Shown: positions 16,596 through 26,254, numbered from the stretch's first letter. The stretch is DNA of 64,000 nucleotides from Mesorhizobium opportunistum WSM2075 (GCF_000176035.2 NC_015675.1:3042001-3106000); one strand, 5' to 3'. Notes: generated from the sequence alone by a model not told the origin. Translations and numbers: made by a program.

Positions 16596-17765
16596 ATGAA
16601 ATCTACCCATCACTATCTGGCGATAGACCTGCTGCGCATTTTGGCGGCGACCCTGGTGCTGTTGAATCACTTTGCGACTTTCGGAGGGGCGTCGGCGTCG
16701 GTTGTCGACCTCGACCAAGCCGCGTTCGGCTTCCTTTCGGCTTTCGCCGGCGTGGGCGCGGTGGGGGTCGAAATATTCTTTGTAATTTCCGGCTTTGTGA
16801 TCGCCATGAGTGCTTCCGGCAAGGGAGGATTGTCGCACGCATTCCGGTTCGCGCGACTCCGCGCCGTTCGTATATTACCGGCTTTATGGATATCTGCGCT
16901 GATCTGTCTTGCAGCTAGAGTTGCCTACGGAGAGAATGTATCATTGCTGCCGATGGCGTTTATAAGATCAATTATCCTATCACCGAAGGGGCCATACATT
17001 GACGGTGTCGTATGGTCTTTAGTAGTCGAAGCGGTATTCTACGCGATGATCTTCATCTGTATAATCTCTCGATTTCGCCTATCTCTTTATGGACTGGCAA
17101 TCGTTATAGGCGCCTGCAGTTCTGTCTATGTACTGGCCCTGTTTGTTCTCAATAGCATGCCAGCCAATAGCTTCTCATCTGATGTAATTGCGCCCCTGTC
17201 CGGCTTCCACTTCAAGGTGTTGCTTCTTCAGCACGGCATTTTTTTTGCCGCTGGGATGATGCTGTTTGGCTTGAACGATAGCCTGCAGAGACTCCGTCGT
17301 ACACAGATGGCTTCGTTGATGTATGTTTTCCTCGCAATGGGTGTGCTGGAGGTATTGTTTTCGGTGGACAGGGCTTATTCCTACAGAATCGCAGCAGCTG
17401 GAATCTGGGCCTCATGCGTGGCAGCAATAATTCTAAACGTCGTTTCACAAGACGCGGTGAATTCACGCCTTCTGGGATATAGCAGGGCGATCAAGTTCTG
17501 CGGCAGATTGAGCTATCCGCTGTATCTCAATCATTACGCTTCTGGGATGATTATTGTTTGGTTTGTAAACTCTTTTAGGCTTCCGGCACCCGTTTCCTTT
17601 GGAGTTTCCTTGCTGACCGTATTGATTTTAAGTTTGGCTGTCCTGTGGCTGGAGGGCAAGATCCAAGGTGTGGCCAAAAGCTGGTTTCACACCCCCGCGT
17701 CGGCTTCGCAGGTCAAGCCTGCCGACGACGACACTCGCGTCCGAGTGGTCGCCGCGGGCGCCTAG
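16596..17765 (+). CDS. acyltransferase 3 family, EPS decoration, 389 aa
   Basis: Integral membrane O-acyltransferase (OafA/ExoZ type) that would transfer acetyl or succinyl groups to polysaccharide. Visible: YLAIDLLRILAATLVLLNHF with the catalytic His in LNHF, the FFVISGFVIAMSA segment, RFARLRAVRILPALW (R-x-x-R-x-x-P), then SPKGPYIDGVVWSLVVEAVFY, and about ten hydrophobic segments in all. It has normal family length. ATG 16596 has a G-rich site nearby. A paralogue follows 207 bases downstream. Confidence 0.9.
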   Translation: MKSTHHYLAIDLLRILAATLVLLNHFATFGGASASVVDLDQAAFGFLSAFAGVGAVGVEIFFVISGFVIAMSASGKGGLSHAFRFARLRAVRILPALWISALICLAARVAYGENVSLLPMAFIRSIILSPKGPYIDGVVWSLVVEAVFYAMIFICIISRFRLSLYGLAIVIGACSSVYVLALFVLNSMPANSFSSDVIAPLSGFHFKVLLLQHGIFFAAGMMLFGLNDSLQRLRRTQMASLMYVFLAMGVLEVLFSVDRAYSYRIAAAGIWASCVAAIILNVVSQDAVNSRLLGYSRAIKFCGRLSYPLYLNHYASGMIIVWFVNSFRLPAPVSFGVSLLTVLILSLAVLWLEGKIQGVAKSWFHTPASASQVKPADDDTRVRVVAAGA

Positions 17766-17972
17766 CGCATTTCTTGATGGGGGCAGTGGCCGTGCGGCGC
17801 CTGGAAGCTCGTCAGGAGTCGCAAAGCATGGGCCTTGAGCAGCCATGTTCAGTCGACCGATTATCCGAAGGGATGACGCCCTCTTCAAACTGTGCAGTGG
17901 TCGCGGCAGGCCTTTCGATGTAGCAAAAAGCGATGCCTTCGTGGCGCCCGGAGCAAAGGCCCATAACATCCC

Positions 17973-19112
17973 ATGGACCGCAAGCCGCACTACTTCACCT
18001 TGGACTTCCTGCGGATTGTGTCCGCCATATTGGTGCTCCTAAGCCATTTCGCTACATATGCCGCGACGTCGGCATCGGTCACCAGCGGAGAGGATGCGGC
18101 CTTCGGGTTCCTGTCTGTCTTTGCAGGCTTGGGAGCGGCAGGTGTCGCCACCTTGTTTGTGATTTCGGGTTTTGCGATTGCAATGAGCGCCTCTCGCGAT
18201 GGCGGGGTGTCCGCGGCTCTGAGGTTCGCGCGTATCCGGGCTACGCGCATCCTGCCTGCCTTGTGGCTGTCGGCAATCGTCAGTTTGGGTGCGCGCGCCT
18301 TTTACGGCGAAGACTTCCGAGTTCTGGTATTGGATGCTATCAGATCCGCTGTTTTATCTCCCAAGGGACCATACATTGACGGTGTGGTCTGGTCGCTCGT
18401 TGTGCAGGTGACTTTCTATTTACTGGTCGCCGTTTGCGTCATATCCAAATTCCGCCTGTCGCTCTATGACTTGGCAAAATTGATAGGTCTGTCGAGTTCG
18501 GCATATCTTCTAGTTATGAGCGGCCTTCATTTGGCGCCGTCCTCCGTTGGGGCGGAGGGTGCAATAGCTGTGCTCTCCCGCTTTCCTTTCAAATTACTCT
18601 TGTTGCAGCACGGCGTCTTCTTCGCGGCTGGAATGTTGTTTTTCGTTGCCAGCAACCAAGATCGTGGACCGCGCCCCAGCTATATGCCAATGACCATTCT
18701 GTTTGTTGCGTTCTCGATAATGGGAATAATTGAGATATTGCTCAATTTGGACAACTCTGGAGAATATAGATACATAGCGGTTTCAATTTACGCTTTTCTG
18801 TTATCGGCAATGGCGCTTGGAAATTTTTTTGACCTGAAAATTAGTAAAACATCCGGAATGTACCGTGGTGCTGTAAAGTATATTGGGAGGATAAGCTACA
18901 CCGTATACTTAAATCATTATGCGCTTGGAATGGTTATTGTGTGGTTTCTGTTTCGCACGGGACTCTCAGCCAATGCCGTGTTTGTCGTGTCTGTAGCCTC
19001 GGTCTTGATTGTCAGTGCTGGCGTGAGCTGGTTGGAGAAAAAAATCCAGAACGCCATCACCGGAAGGTTCGCACGTCCCATTTCAGGCGCGGCCAAACTG
19101 GCGGTCATGTGA
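17973..19112 (+). CDS. acyltransferase 3 family, paralogue, 379 aa
   Basis: Tandem paralogue of the preceding gene, sharing the N-terminal pattern FLRIVSAILVLLSHFATYAA (catalytic His in LSHF), LFVISGFAIAMSAS, RFARIRATRILPALW and SPKGPYIDGVVWSLVV. One notable change is VVQVTFY where the first copy has VVEAVFY: the Glu after LVV that is common in the family is Gln here. Ten or so membrane segments. Probably adds a second acyl group or acts at another site; Glu-to-Gln may alter activity. Confidence 0.88.
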   Translation: MDRKPHYFTLDFLRIVSAILVLLSHFATYAATSASVTSGEDAAFGFLSVFAGLGAAGVATLFVISGFAIAMSASRDGGVSAALRFARIRATRILPALWLSAIVSLGARAFYGEDFRVLVLDAIRSAVLSPKGPYIDGVVWSLVVQVTFYLLVAVCVISKFRLSLYDLAKLIGLSSSAYLLVMSGLHLAPSSVGAEGAIAVLSRFPFKLLLLQHGVFFAAGMLFFVASNQDRGPRPSYMPMTILFVAFSIMGIIEILLNLDNSGEYRYIAVSIYAFLLSAMALGNFFDLKISKTSGMYRGAVKYIGRISYTVYLNHYALGMVIVWFLFRTGLSANAVFVVSVASVLIVSAGVSWLEKKIQNAITGRFARPISGAAKLAVM

Positions 19113-19393
19113 AGGGTCGCAATGCGGGACGGGCAAATCCGCGGCAGGTCTTTGTTGGCAACCATGAGATGGTGCTGCGGGCTCCTTCGCAGGGTCAGTT
19201 CCCCAAAGGCCAACCTCGCGACGTCTGCCTGGTGTCGATAGGTCCGTTGGGGTCTCGGCCTGTCAATGAGCTACAGCTAACTTGGTAGGCACGATATGCT
19301 GTGGTGGGCTGTTGAATAGGACTAGTATGGTTCAAATTCTGCAGCGGCGTGCGTTGTAAGTTGGTCCGGTTCGGAGAGATCGAGAGATTAAAG

Positions 19394-19675
19394 ATGGGAA
19401 AAAGGAAGTCACGCAGCAGACCGAGCGGCGACTTGCCCGTTGTGCAGGGCAACAGACCCAAGGCAATAGCACTTGCCGCCTTGCATGTGAGCGAAGCGCT
19501 GTTGCTTGAATTGGAAGCATCCGAGATACTCACGGCCAGAGAAATCAGGGGGGTGCTGAAAGACGCCGCGACGACGCTGCGGAATGCTGCAACGCAGGTG
19601 GACAACCGAAGTTGTATGGTGGCGAGTGAGATGGTCGAGGCCATCCGAGAAAGTTTCAAGAAAAGCAAAGCCTGA
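19394..19675 (+). CDS. hypothetical helical protein, 93 aa
   Basis: Start ATG 19394 (MGKRKSRSRPSGDLP) with GAGAG upstream. After a basic N-terminus the protein is helical (IALAALHVSEALLLELEAS; REIRGVLKDAATTLRNAA; MVEAIRESFKK). Function unknown. It sits between the acyltransferases and the Crp-type regulator. Confidence 0.6.
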   Translation: MGKRKSRSRPSGDLPVVQGNRPKAIALAALHVSEALLLELEASEILTAREIRGVLKDAATTLRNAATQVDNRSCMVASEMVEAIRESFKKSKA

Positions 19676-19763
19676 TCCGCGCCCGGCGGGCGCTGTTCGC
19701 CAGATTGGCTGCGGCCAACGTAACCCCGACGTCGCTTCTTCATCCAATAGGTGTAGCTAATAT

Positions 19764-19786
19764 AGGCTACTCATCTACTCGAGCCT
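19764..19786. promoter_or_regulatory. candidate operator upstream of the Crp-type gene
   Basis: Inverted repeat AGGCT-N13-AGCCT (19764-19768 / 19782-19786), flanked by ATAT on both sides, 49 bases before the regulator start. The position fits autoregulation. No factor is identified. Confidence 0.35.
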
Positions 19787-19834
19787 GATATACACTAACC
19801 CCGGGATGTCAAAAGGAGGGGCTGGTGGGGTTCA

Positions 19835-20554
19835 ATGGTATCTGCATCGCATCCATTTGTGACTGGGAACGAAAACCGTCCCTCATCGACCCGACTTGAT
19901 GATGATGACAAGGATTACATCAAAGCACTCGGCTTCGCGCTGAGGCGGTATCCGGCCGAAACGGCAATCGTCGATCAAGGCCAGCACGCTGCTCGTGTCT
20001 TCATAATCGAGTCTGGCTGGGGATGCATATCACACAATCTGGCCGGCGGTCAGCGTCAGATCCTGGATTTTGCGTTGAAAGGCGACGTCGTCCTGCCACA
20101 CTCTTTCCCAGGAACTGCTCCGGAGACGTTTGTCGCACAGACCGATCTTGCGGTATTCGAGACGTCAACCAAGGCGTTCGCGCTTGCAGTCGCCAAGTCG
20201 CCTCGCATAGCTTCCCTATTTCTTGAAACTTTGGTCCATCAGCGGGCGCTTGTCGCTCAACATCTGACCAATGTTGGTCGGCGCAGTGCCTTGACGCGCA
20301 CCGCACACCTGCTCCTCGAGCTTAGGACGCGCTTGGAGCGCGTGGGTGGTGTTGCCCGCAATGGTTATTCTTGCCCGCTTACCCAGTACGACCTCGCCGA
20401 CGCGCTAGGGCTGACGCCTATTCACGTCAATCGCATGCTGCGAGAACTGCGTGAACGCAAGCTTCTGGAGTTTCGTCAGGGCCATGTCCGGATCCTGGAT
20501 CGAGAGGGCATCGCAAAGTTTGCAGGGTTCGACGACAGGTATGTCGACAGCTGA
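19835..20554 (+). CDS. Crp/Fnr-family transcriptional regulator, 239 aa
   Basis: Residues about 30-120 form the cyclic-nucleotide-binding-type sensor fold (VDQGQHAARVFIIESGWGC; LPHSFPG), and the C-terminal winged helix carries LTQYDLADALGLTPIHVNRM and LRELRERKLLEF as the recognition helix region. No Fnr-type Cys cluster is visible at the N-terminus, so oxygen sensing through Fe-S is unlikely. It lies at the head of the EPS genes and may control them. ATG 19835 follows GGTGGGG at short spacing. Confidence 0.9.
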   Translation: MVSASHPFVTGNENRPSSTRLDDDDKDYIKALGFALRRYPAETAIVDQGQHAARVFIIESGWGCISHNLAGGQRQILDFALKGDVVLPHSFPGTAPETFVAQTDLAVFETSTKAFALAVAKSPRIASLFLETLVHQRALVAQHLTNVGRRSALTRTAHLLLELRTRLERVGGVARNGYSCPLTQYDLADALGLTPIHVNRMLRELRERKLLEFRQGHVRILDREGIAKFAGFDDRYVDS

Positions 20555-20835
20555 CGCATGTCCCCGGTCTGCATGCCCGAGACGGTCCATTTCAACTACA
20601 CGGGCGGGCGCCTCTATATGGCCCGGTGCGGGTGCGTTTCGCCCCCCAACAGCACGAGCCTTTGCCGAGGGTTGTGCACGGATGCCGGGCGATCTTCCTC
20701 CCGCCAAATGAACTCAATTTTTTTACGCTTCTTTAACTTATATTAGTGAAAGCGTGCAGTTTCGCTGATAGCCTGACTAAATTAGACGTGTGACGATGGC
20801 GGGGGCCTGGGAACGCACAGTCTGTTATCTTTGAC

Positions 20836-20855
20836 GCGAACAGAAAATCGTTCGC
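20836..20855. promoter_or_regulatory. inverted repeat GCGAAC-N8-GTTCGC
   Basis: A 6-bp palindrome with an 8-base spacer overlapping a TTGACG hexamer (20831-20836), about 72 bases upstream of the LuxR-type gene, in an AT-rich 210-base spacer. Likely a transcription-factor site; the factor is unknown. Confidence 0.4.
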
Positions 20856-20927
20856 ACTATTTCGCTTGTCCCGAAATCCCCGTCTCGTGCCGGTCTCGAA
20901 CGTGGGTGTTGTTTAGGGGTGAGTGGC

Positions 20928-21701
20928 ATGATTACGGCAATTCAAACAGATACCAAACCCATCCTTGGGCTGGAACTCGTCGGTCAAAAAGGCGGGGCAG
21001 GGGCAATACGTCTTCACGGAAAGGCAACTGCTGAAACCTGCCTGGTTCTGCTCGATGAACGTGTGCTTGATCGGCAATGCTTGGCACAATGCTTGACCAC
21101 TTACCGTGTCGGGAAAGATATCGTGTCATTCGGCTCGATCGACGAATGGCAGCTGTGCGAGAATATGCCGCCGGCTTCGGCAGTTCTGCTAAACCTGGGA
21201 AGCCGGAAGGTCAGTGATGCAAAGACAGGAGACGCTATAGCCGACCTCGTCAGGAAGGCTCATCCCGCTCCAGTTGCGATCTTGGCTGACACTGACGAGT
21301 TGGAGCAGATTCTCAGGGCTCTGGGCTACGGCGCCAAGGCGTATATCCCCTCATCCCTCCGCTTCGAAATTTGTGTCGAAGCCATAAACTTCGTCATCGC
21401 TGGCGGCACATTTGTTCCGGCAAGTAGCCTTGCAGGGTTGCACAAGACCATTGAGGCTGATGTCGAAATGCCAAGACCTATGGCGAGCGTGTTTACCGAG
21501 CGGCAAGAGGACGTTGTCCAAGCTCTCAGACGCGGGAAGGCGAACAAGATAATCGCCCACGAGCTCAATCTTCGAGAAAGTACGGTCAAAGTTCATATCC
21601 GCAATATCATGAAAAAGTTGAAAGCAACGAACAGGACAGAGGCTGTCTATATGCTGAACGAGATGTTTCCCGGTGCAAATCAGTCGGTACGAGCGAGTTG
21701 A
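20928..21701 (+). CDS. LuxR-family regulator with a degenerate receiver domain, 257 aa
   Basis: The C-terminal LuxR/NarL helix-turn-helix is complete (TERQEDVVQALRRGKANKII; ESTVKVHIRNIMKKLKATN; RTEAVYMLNEMF). The N-terminal part has receiver layout, but the usual phospho-acceptor Asp is Asn (AVLLNLG, about residue 89), and the acidic pair near the start is reduced (VLLDERVLDRQ). It may respond to something other than phosphorylation. ATG 20928, with GGGGTG 7 bases upstream, is favoured over GTG 20919. It lies between the Crp-type gene and the GDP-mannose gene, so it is likely to act on the EPS locus. Confidence 0.85.
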   Translation: MITAIQTDTKPILGLELVGQKGGAGAIRLHGKATAETCLVLLDERVLDRQCLAQCLTTYRVGKDIVSFGSIDEWQLCENMPPASAVLLNLGSRKVSDAKTGDAIADLVRKAHPAPVAILADTDELEQILRALGYGAKAYIPSSLRFEICVEAINFVIAGGTFVPASSLAGLHKTIEADVEMPRPMASVFTERQEDVVQALRRGKANKIIAHELNLRESTVKVHIRNIMKKLKATNRTEAVYMLNEMFPGANQSVRAS

Positions 21702-21894
21702 AGCGCTCTTGCGTGTTGATCTAGCATGCCTTGTGTTGGAGAGATTTCTCAGCGGCGACTCTCACGAGCTACGCAGGCGTAGATTGTAACTCCAGTTCAC
21801 AGGCGCTTCGAGATTTGCGTCGGCTACGGCTGCCGGGCTCTCAAGGGAAAGCTTACTGGCGATCTGTGTCGCGCCTGAGCGGGTTGAAAGCATC

Positions 21895-24219
21895 ATGACT
21901 GGTCGAATTTCCTGTTTTGTGTTGAGTGGCGGAGTTGGCGCCCGGCTATGGCCGCTGTCTCGGGAGGACAACCCGAAGCAGTTCCATGATCTCGCTGGTG
22001 AAGGGTCAATGCTGACCCAAACCGTCAGGCGACTGAAGAGCCGCTGCAACGCCGAGACGCCGATCCATCTGATAGCGTCGGAACGCAACGCAGATAGGGT
22101 CCGGTCCGACCTTGTCGGAATTGACCTTTCTGGTGGATGTGCCGTCTTCGAACCGGTCGGACGCAACACTGCTGCTGCCGTCGCCACTGCGACGCTGCAC
22201 ACGATGGCTCGCTACGGGGATGGGATCGTTCTCATCGTGCCCTCTGATCATGCGATCTCCACCAACCTGGAATTCTGGGAGACAATCGAGAAAGGCATGC
22301 CAGCTGCGGACGAAGGCAGCCTTGTTGTGTTTGGCCTACGTCCAAGTCGCCCTGAAGCTGGATATGGCTACATTGAGGCCGGGGCGCCCACGGATGGAGC
22401 CGACATTCGCAACGTGCTTCGGTTCATCGAGAAACCCGAGCTCGAGGTGGCAAAGACGTACATCGGCACCGATTCATTTTTCTGGAACACAGGCATCTTT
22501 CTGTACCGCGCGAGCACCATGCGCGAAGCCTTTCTTCGCCACCGTCCCGAGATTTGGCGTCGCGCTGAAAAAGCCCTGGATGCGGCGACGACAAACGTCT
22601 CTGGTACCTATCTCCCGCTCGATCTCTATGCGTCAATCCCGGCGATATCCATTGACTACGCCATCATGGAGAAAGTCAGCAATATCGCTCTGGTACCTGC
22701 AAGCTTCACTTGGAGCGATCTTGGCTCTTGGCAATCATTGCTGGATTCAAGCGTGACCGATGAGAGCGGAAATGTGGTGATCGGCGATGTCGTTGCCATA
22801 GACTGCGAAAATTCCTATCTGCGCAGCCGCGGCAGGTTGCTGTCGGCAATCGGGCTGAAGAACGTTGCCGTTGTCTCGACCGCCGATGCGACCTTCGTGG
22901 CCCCTGTAGCCGAAAGCCAGCATGTTAGGCGGGTTGTCGAGCGGCTTGAGAAATGGGGCCGTCTCGAAACCAAGTTCACGCCTTCCCACAATCATGTTCT
23001 GCTGCCGGGCGCCTGGCGCGAGCGTGTTGCACACTGGCTTTTCAATGAGACATTGCCGCACTGGTCGACGGTGGGGGTGGACGAACGCTACGGAGGCTTC
23101 CACGAGGCATTATCGCTAGACGGCAAGCCGCTTTCCAAGCAAAAGCGCATGCGAACAATGGCGCGGCAGGTCTATGCGTTTTCGGTCGCCAAGCTGCGCG
23201 GGTGGGACGGACCCGCCGACAATATCATCGCGCATGGAATCGAGTTCATGAAGCGTGGACGAACCAGTCGAGGTGGCTGGGCACGTACACTCAATGTCGA
23301 CGGAGCCGTCGCGGATCCGTGCGAGGATGCCTACGATCATGCCTGTGTTCTTCTGGCCCTGGCATACGCCCATCAGGCACAAAACCCGGATGCGCTCAGG
23401 CTCGGCGAAGAAACCATGGCTTTCGTCGCCGCGCATCTTGAAGATGGCCGTTTGAACGGGTTTCTCGAAACGTCGAGCGGGACGGGGCTACGCCGCAGCA
23501 ACCCCCACATGCATTTGCTGGAAGCCTTCTTGGCGTGGCATACGGCTACCGGCCAGCGGAGCTATCTTCGCCATGCAGCGCGCATCGTCGATCTCTTCCG
23601 CACGCATTTTTTCGATGCCGACAGCTGGACGCTCGGGGAGTATTTCGACGACAAATGGAAGCCGGCTGCCGGTGAGCAGGGGCAATGGACTGAGCCCGGC
23701 CACCATTTCGAATGGGCCTCGCTCCTCGTCGAGTTTGCCGACAAGAGCGGACAGACTGATCTCATGCCCTATGCAAGAAAGCTCTATGCCTCCGCTATAG
23801 CCAATGGGCTCAATCGATCGACCGGCCTGGCCTATGGTGCCGTGTCGCGTTCAGCTTTGCCGCTCGACATGATCTCGAGGAGCTGGCCCCAGGCGGAGGC
23901 GATCAAGGCCGCGATCGCACTGGATGGAACCGGCGGGCCAGACCTGAAGCCGGAGATCGAAACCCGTGTCGGGCGCTTGTTTCGCTGGCATATCGACCCA
24001 GCCCCCGTAGGACTGTGGATCGACAGGATCGATGAAAAGGGCAGGGCCTTAGCCACGGAAACGCCCGCCAGCATATTCTACCACCTGGTGACGGCCCTGA
24101 TGCAGTATCTTGACAAGACGGAGAGTGCGATAGTTCGGCCGATATCGGCATCGCCTGATGCATCAAGGCCCGGCTTGGATCGAGATATGTTCGATCAGGC
24201 GCTTCGGGATTCGGCTTAG
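21895..24219 (+). CDS. mannose-1-phosphate guanylyltransferase fused to AGE-family isomerase, 774 aa
   Basis: Bifunctional protein. Residues 1-355 are a ManC-type nucleotidyltransferase (FVLSGGVGARLWPLSREDNP KQF at 8-30; RFIEKPELEVA about residue 180; WNTGIFLYRA; FTWSDLGSW) making GDP-mannose from mannose-1-phosphate and GTP. From about residue 370 it is an AGE-family (N-acylglucosamine 2-epimerase-like) barrel: VDERYGGFHEALS, RTMARQVYAFSVAKL, HLLEAFLAWHTATG, RSWPQAEAIKAAIA. In rhizobia this type can act as a phosphomannose isomerase, linking fructose-6-phosphate to GDP-mannose in one polypeptide. Neither half appears damaged. Confidence 0.93.
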   Translation: MTGRISCFVLSGGVGARLWPLSREDNPKQFHDLAGEGSMLTQTVRRLKSRCNAETPIHLIASERNADRVRSDLVGIDLSGGCAVFEPVGRNTAAAVATATLHTMARYGDGIVLIVPSDHAISTNLEFWETIEKGMPAADEGSLVVFGLRPSRPEAGYGYIEAGAPTDGADIRNVLRFIEKPELEVAKTYIGTDSFFWNTGIFLYRASTMREAFLRHRPEIWRRAEKALDAATTNVSGTYLPLDLYASIPAISIDYAIMEKVSNIALVPASFTWSDLGSWQSLLDSSVTDESGNVVIGDVVAIDCENSYLRSRGRLLSAIGLKNVAVVSTADATFVAPVAESQHVRRVVERLEKWGRLETKFTPSHNHVLLPGAWRERVAHWLFNETLPHWSTVGVDERYGGFHEALSLDGKPLSKQKRMRTMARQVYAFSVAKLRGWDGPADNIIAHGIEFMKRGRTSRGGWARTLNVDGAVADPCEDAYDHACVLLALAYAHQAQNPDALRLGEETMAFVAAHLEDGRLNGFLETSSGTGLRRSNPHMHLLEAFLAWHTATGQRSYLRHAARIVDLFRTHFFDADSWTLGEYFDDKWKPAAGEQGQWTEPGHHFEWASLLVEFADKSGQTDLMPYARKLYASAIANGLNRSTGLAYGAVSRSALPLDMISRSWPQAEAIKAAIALDGTGGPDLKPEIETRVGRLFRWHIDPAPVGLWIDRIDEKGRALATETPASIFYHLVTALMQYLDKTESAIVRPISASPDASRPGLDRDMFDQALRDSA

Positions 24220-24439
24220 AATGCCTCTGTCATACCGGCCGCGCCTCATCAAAATGAGCTGATACCGACCACCATTGGGAGCAACACCGCGCGGCATTGT
24301 ACACCATTTGAACGGGTTTTCGCAGCGGAAGCGACAGCCTATCACTCAACTGCTGGCATTGGTCCAGTCGTAAATATGGATTTCAAGCATGCTACAACGG
24401 TCGCTGGCGACAAACGACAGGTCATGGCGAGAAGTTGGC

Positions 24440-26254
24440 ATGTCGCACGAATTCATCAGTCTTCATGATGTATTCTACTTTGTGAGACAGTATACTGTCT
24501 TCATATCTGCGTTTTGTGTTGCGGGTCTCTTGCTATCGACGTTCTATGTCATCACCTCTGACCCGATCTATTCGGCGCGAACGCAAATCCTGATCGAGCC
24601 GAAGATTCCCCGCGGCCTTCAGCAACAGCAGCCCGCCGAAGTGAACCTGTCTCTCGACACCGCCCAGGTCGAGAGCCAGCTCGCGGTTCTGCGCTCCCAG
24701 AAGATCGCGATGATGGTAATCGATGACCTAGGGCTTATGAACGATCCAAGCTTCAGAGACATTCATGGGCCTGGCATCGGGACCCGGATTCGAAGGGCCT
24801 GGGCCAGCATCGTTGACGCCGCGTCGCTGCACGACCATGGCGGCTATGCCGCGTTGGAGAATTTCCCGTGGTCAGACGACAAACAAACGGAAGTTCGGCA
24901 ACCGGAATCGGAGCGCGAGCGCGTCGCGGTTGAGGTGTTCGATGAGGGTCTGGAGGTGCAGCGTGTCGGCGTCTCCTACGCGATCGATATCACCTTCCAG
25001 TCCTTGGAGCCGGCTTTGTCGGCACGTATTGCAAATGCGACGGCCGATGCCTTCGTGCGCGAGCAGGTTCAAACGACAACGCAGGCAGCTGGAGAAGGGA
25101 TCGTTTGGTTGGAGAAGAGGATGCAGGAGGTCGGCAACCAGATGAACGAAGCCACCCGCATCGCCCAGGAGTTTCGGGCAAAGCATGACTATAGTATCGA
25201 TCAAAACCAAACGCCTGTCGGCGGCCAGGATGGCGTGGCTGGCGGCGACCGCCAGACCACCCTGGAGCAGCTGGAAGTTACCGCGGATACCTACCGCAAG
25301 ATGTACGAGAGCCTGCTTGCGGCATACACAAATTCGGTTGATCAACAGCCATATCTAATCGCAAATGCCAGGGTCATCACCTCCGCGACCAGCCCGAAGG
25401 TGGAAAGCTGGCCACGCAAGAAACTGATCCTTGCCTTCGGGGGACTCGCCGGACTGGTCGCCGGCATCGGCTTTGCCGTTGCTCGACGAAGTCTTGATCG
25501 CAATGTACGCTCGGCGCAGCAAATCGGCCGGGAACTGGGTCTGGCGTGTATTGGAGAGTTGCCGCACGTTCGTTTCAAACGAGGTGGTTTCGGTCGTCTC
25601 GACGAGGTGCTCAGGGAGCCTCAATCCGTCTTCGCGGCCAGCTTGAAAAGTGCCAAATTATCGATCAACGTCGCGAGAGGACCCAGCCAAGCGCGGATCG
25701 GGATCACTTCAGTGTCCCCCGGAGACGGAAAAGCCACCGTCGTTAGCAATCTGGCGGCGCTCTATGCAGTATCGGGCATTCAAACTCTGGTCGTTAATGC
25801 CGACAATAATTCCGCCGTGGCCAATGATTTGCTGAAGACGCCGAATTTCGATGTGTTCGACCAGGAATCCGTTGATGCAAAAGGGCATGTAAGAAAAATC
25901 CAGTTAATTGAGGAAACTGGATATTACTGCTTGAAGAGCTCTGAGAGTGGAGCAGGCAATTTGATTATCGCCAAGAATTTGGAGAATGTTCTGAAGGAAG
26001 TCGGCCTATACTACAAGATGACCCTTGTAGATCTTCCACCATTTACATCGGGATCCGATACACTTTCAATCTGCCCGATGCTTGCTGGCGTGATTGTTGT
26101 AGCGCAGTGGGGCGTAACCTCCATGGACCAACTTGCAGAGTTAGTGGCGACCCTCAGGAACAACAATTCAACCGTCCTGGGCGTAATACTGACCAAAGTC
26201 CATTCAGCTTCGACGCGTGATCACCGTAAGCTCGCAGCTCAAGCTCCACGCTAA
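24440..26254 (+). CDS. Wzc/ExoP-like polysaccharide co-polymerase with degenerate P-loop, 604 aa
   Basis: Chain-length regulator of the inner membrane. A first membrane segment (YTVFISAFCVAGLLLSTFYV) precedes a long periplasmic coiled-coil region with EP-rich Wzz motif (AQVESQLAVLRSQK); a second segment (LILAFGGLAGLVAGIGFAV) leads to the cytoplasmic ATPase-like domain. There the Walker A reads SPGDGKAT, missing the Ser/Thr directly after Lys, and Walker A-prime reads LVVNADNN where DADxR is usual; Walker B (LVDLPPF) is near normal. No Tyr-rich C-terminus is seen. It probably acts as a scaffold and is not an active tyrosine kinase. ATG 24440 is preferred to ATG 24389. Confidence 0.9.
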   Translation: MSHEFISLHDVFYFVRQYTVFISAFCVAGLLLSTFYVITSDPIYSARTQILIEPKIPRGLQQQQPAEVNLSLDTAQVESQLAVLRSQKIAMMVIDDLGLMNDPSFRDIHGPGIGTRIRRAWASIVDAASLHDHGGYAALENFPWSDDKQTEVRQPESERERVAVEVFDEGLEVQRVGVSYAIDITFQSLEPALSARIANATADAFVREQVQTTTQAAGEGIVWLEKRMQEVGNQMNEATRIAQEFRAKHDYSIDQNQTPVGGQDGVAGGDRQTTLEQLEVTADTYRKMYESLLAAYTNSVDQQPYLIANARVITSATSPKVESWPRKKLILAFGGLAGLVAGIGFAVARRSLDRNVRSAQQIGRELGLACIGELPHVRFKRGGFGRLDEVLREPQSVFAASLKSAKLSINVARGPSQARIGITSVSPGDGKATVVSNLAALYAVSGIQTLVVNADNNSAVANDLLKTPNFDVFDQESVDAKGHVRKIQLIEETGYYCLKSSESGAGNLIIAKNLENVLKEVGLYYKMTLVDLPPFTSGSDTLSICPMLAGVIVVAQWGVTSMDQLAELVATLRNNNSTVLGVILTKVHSASTRDHRKLAAQAPR

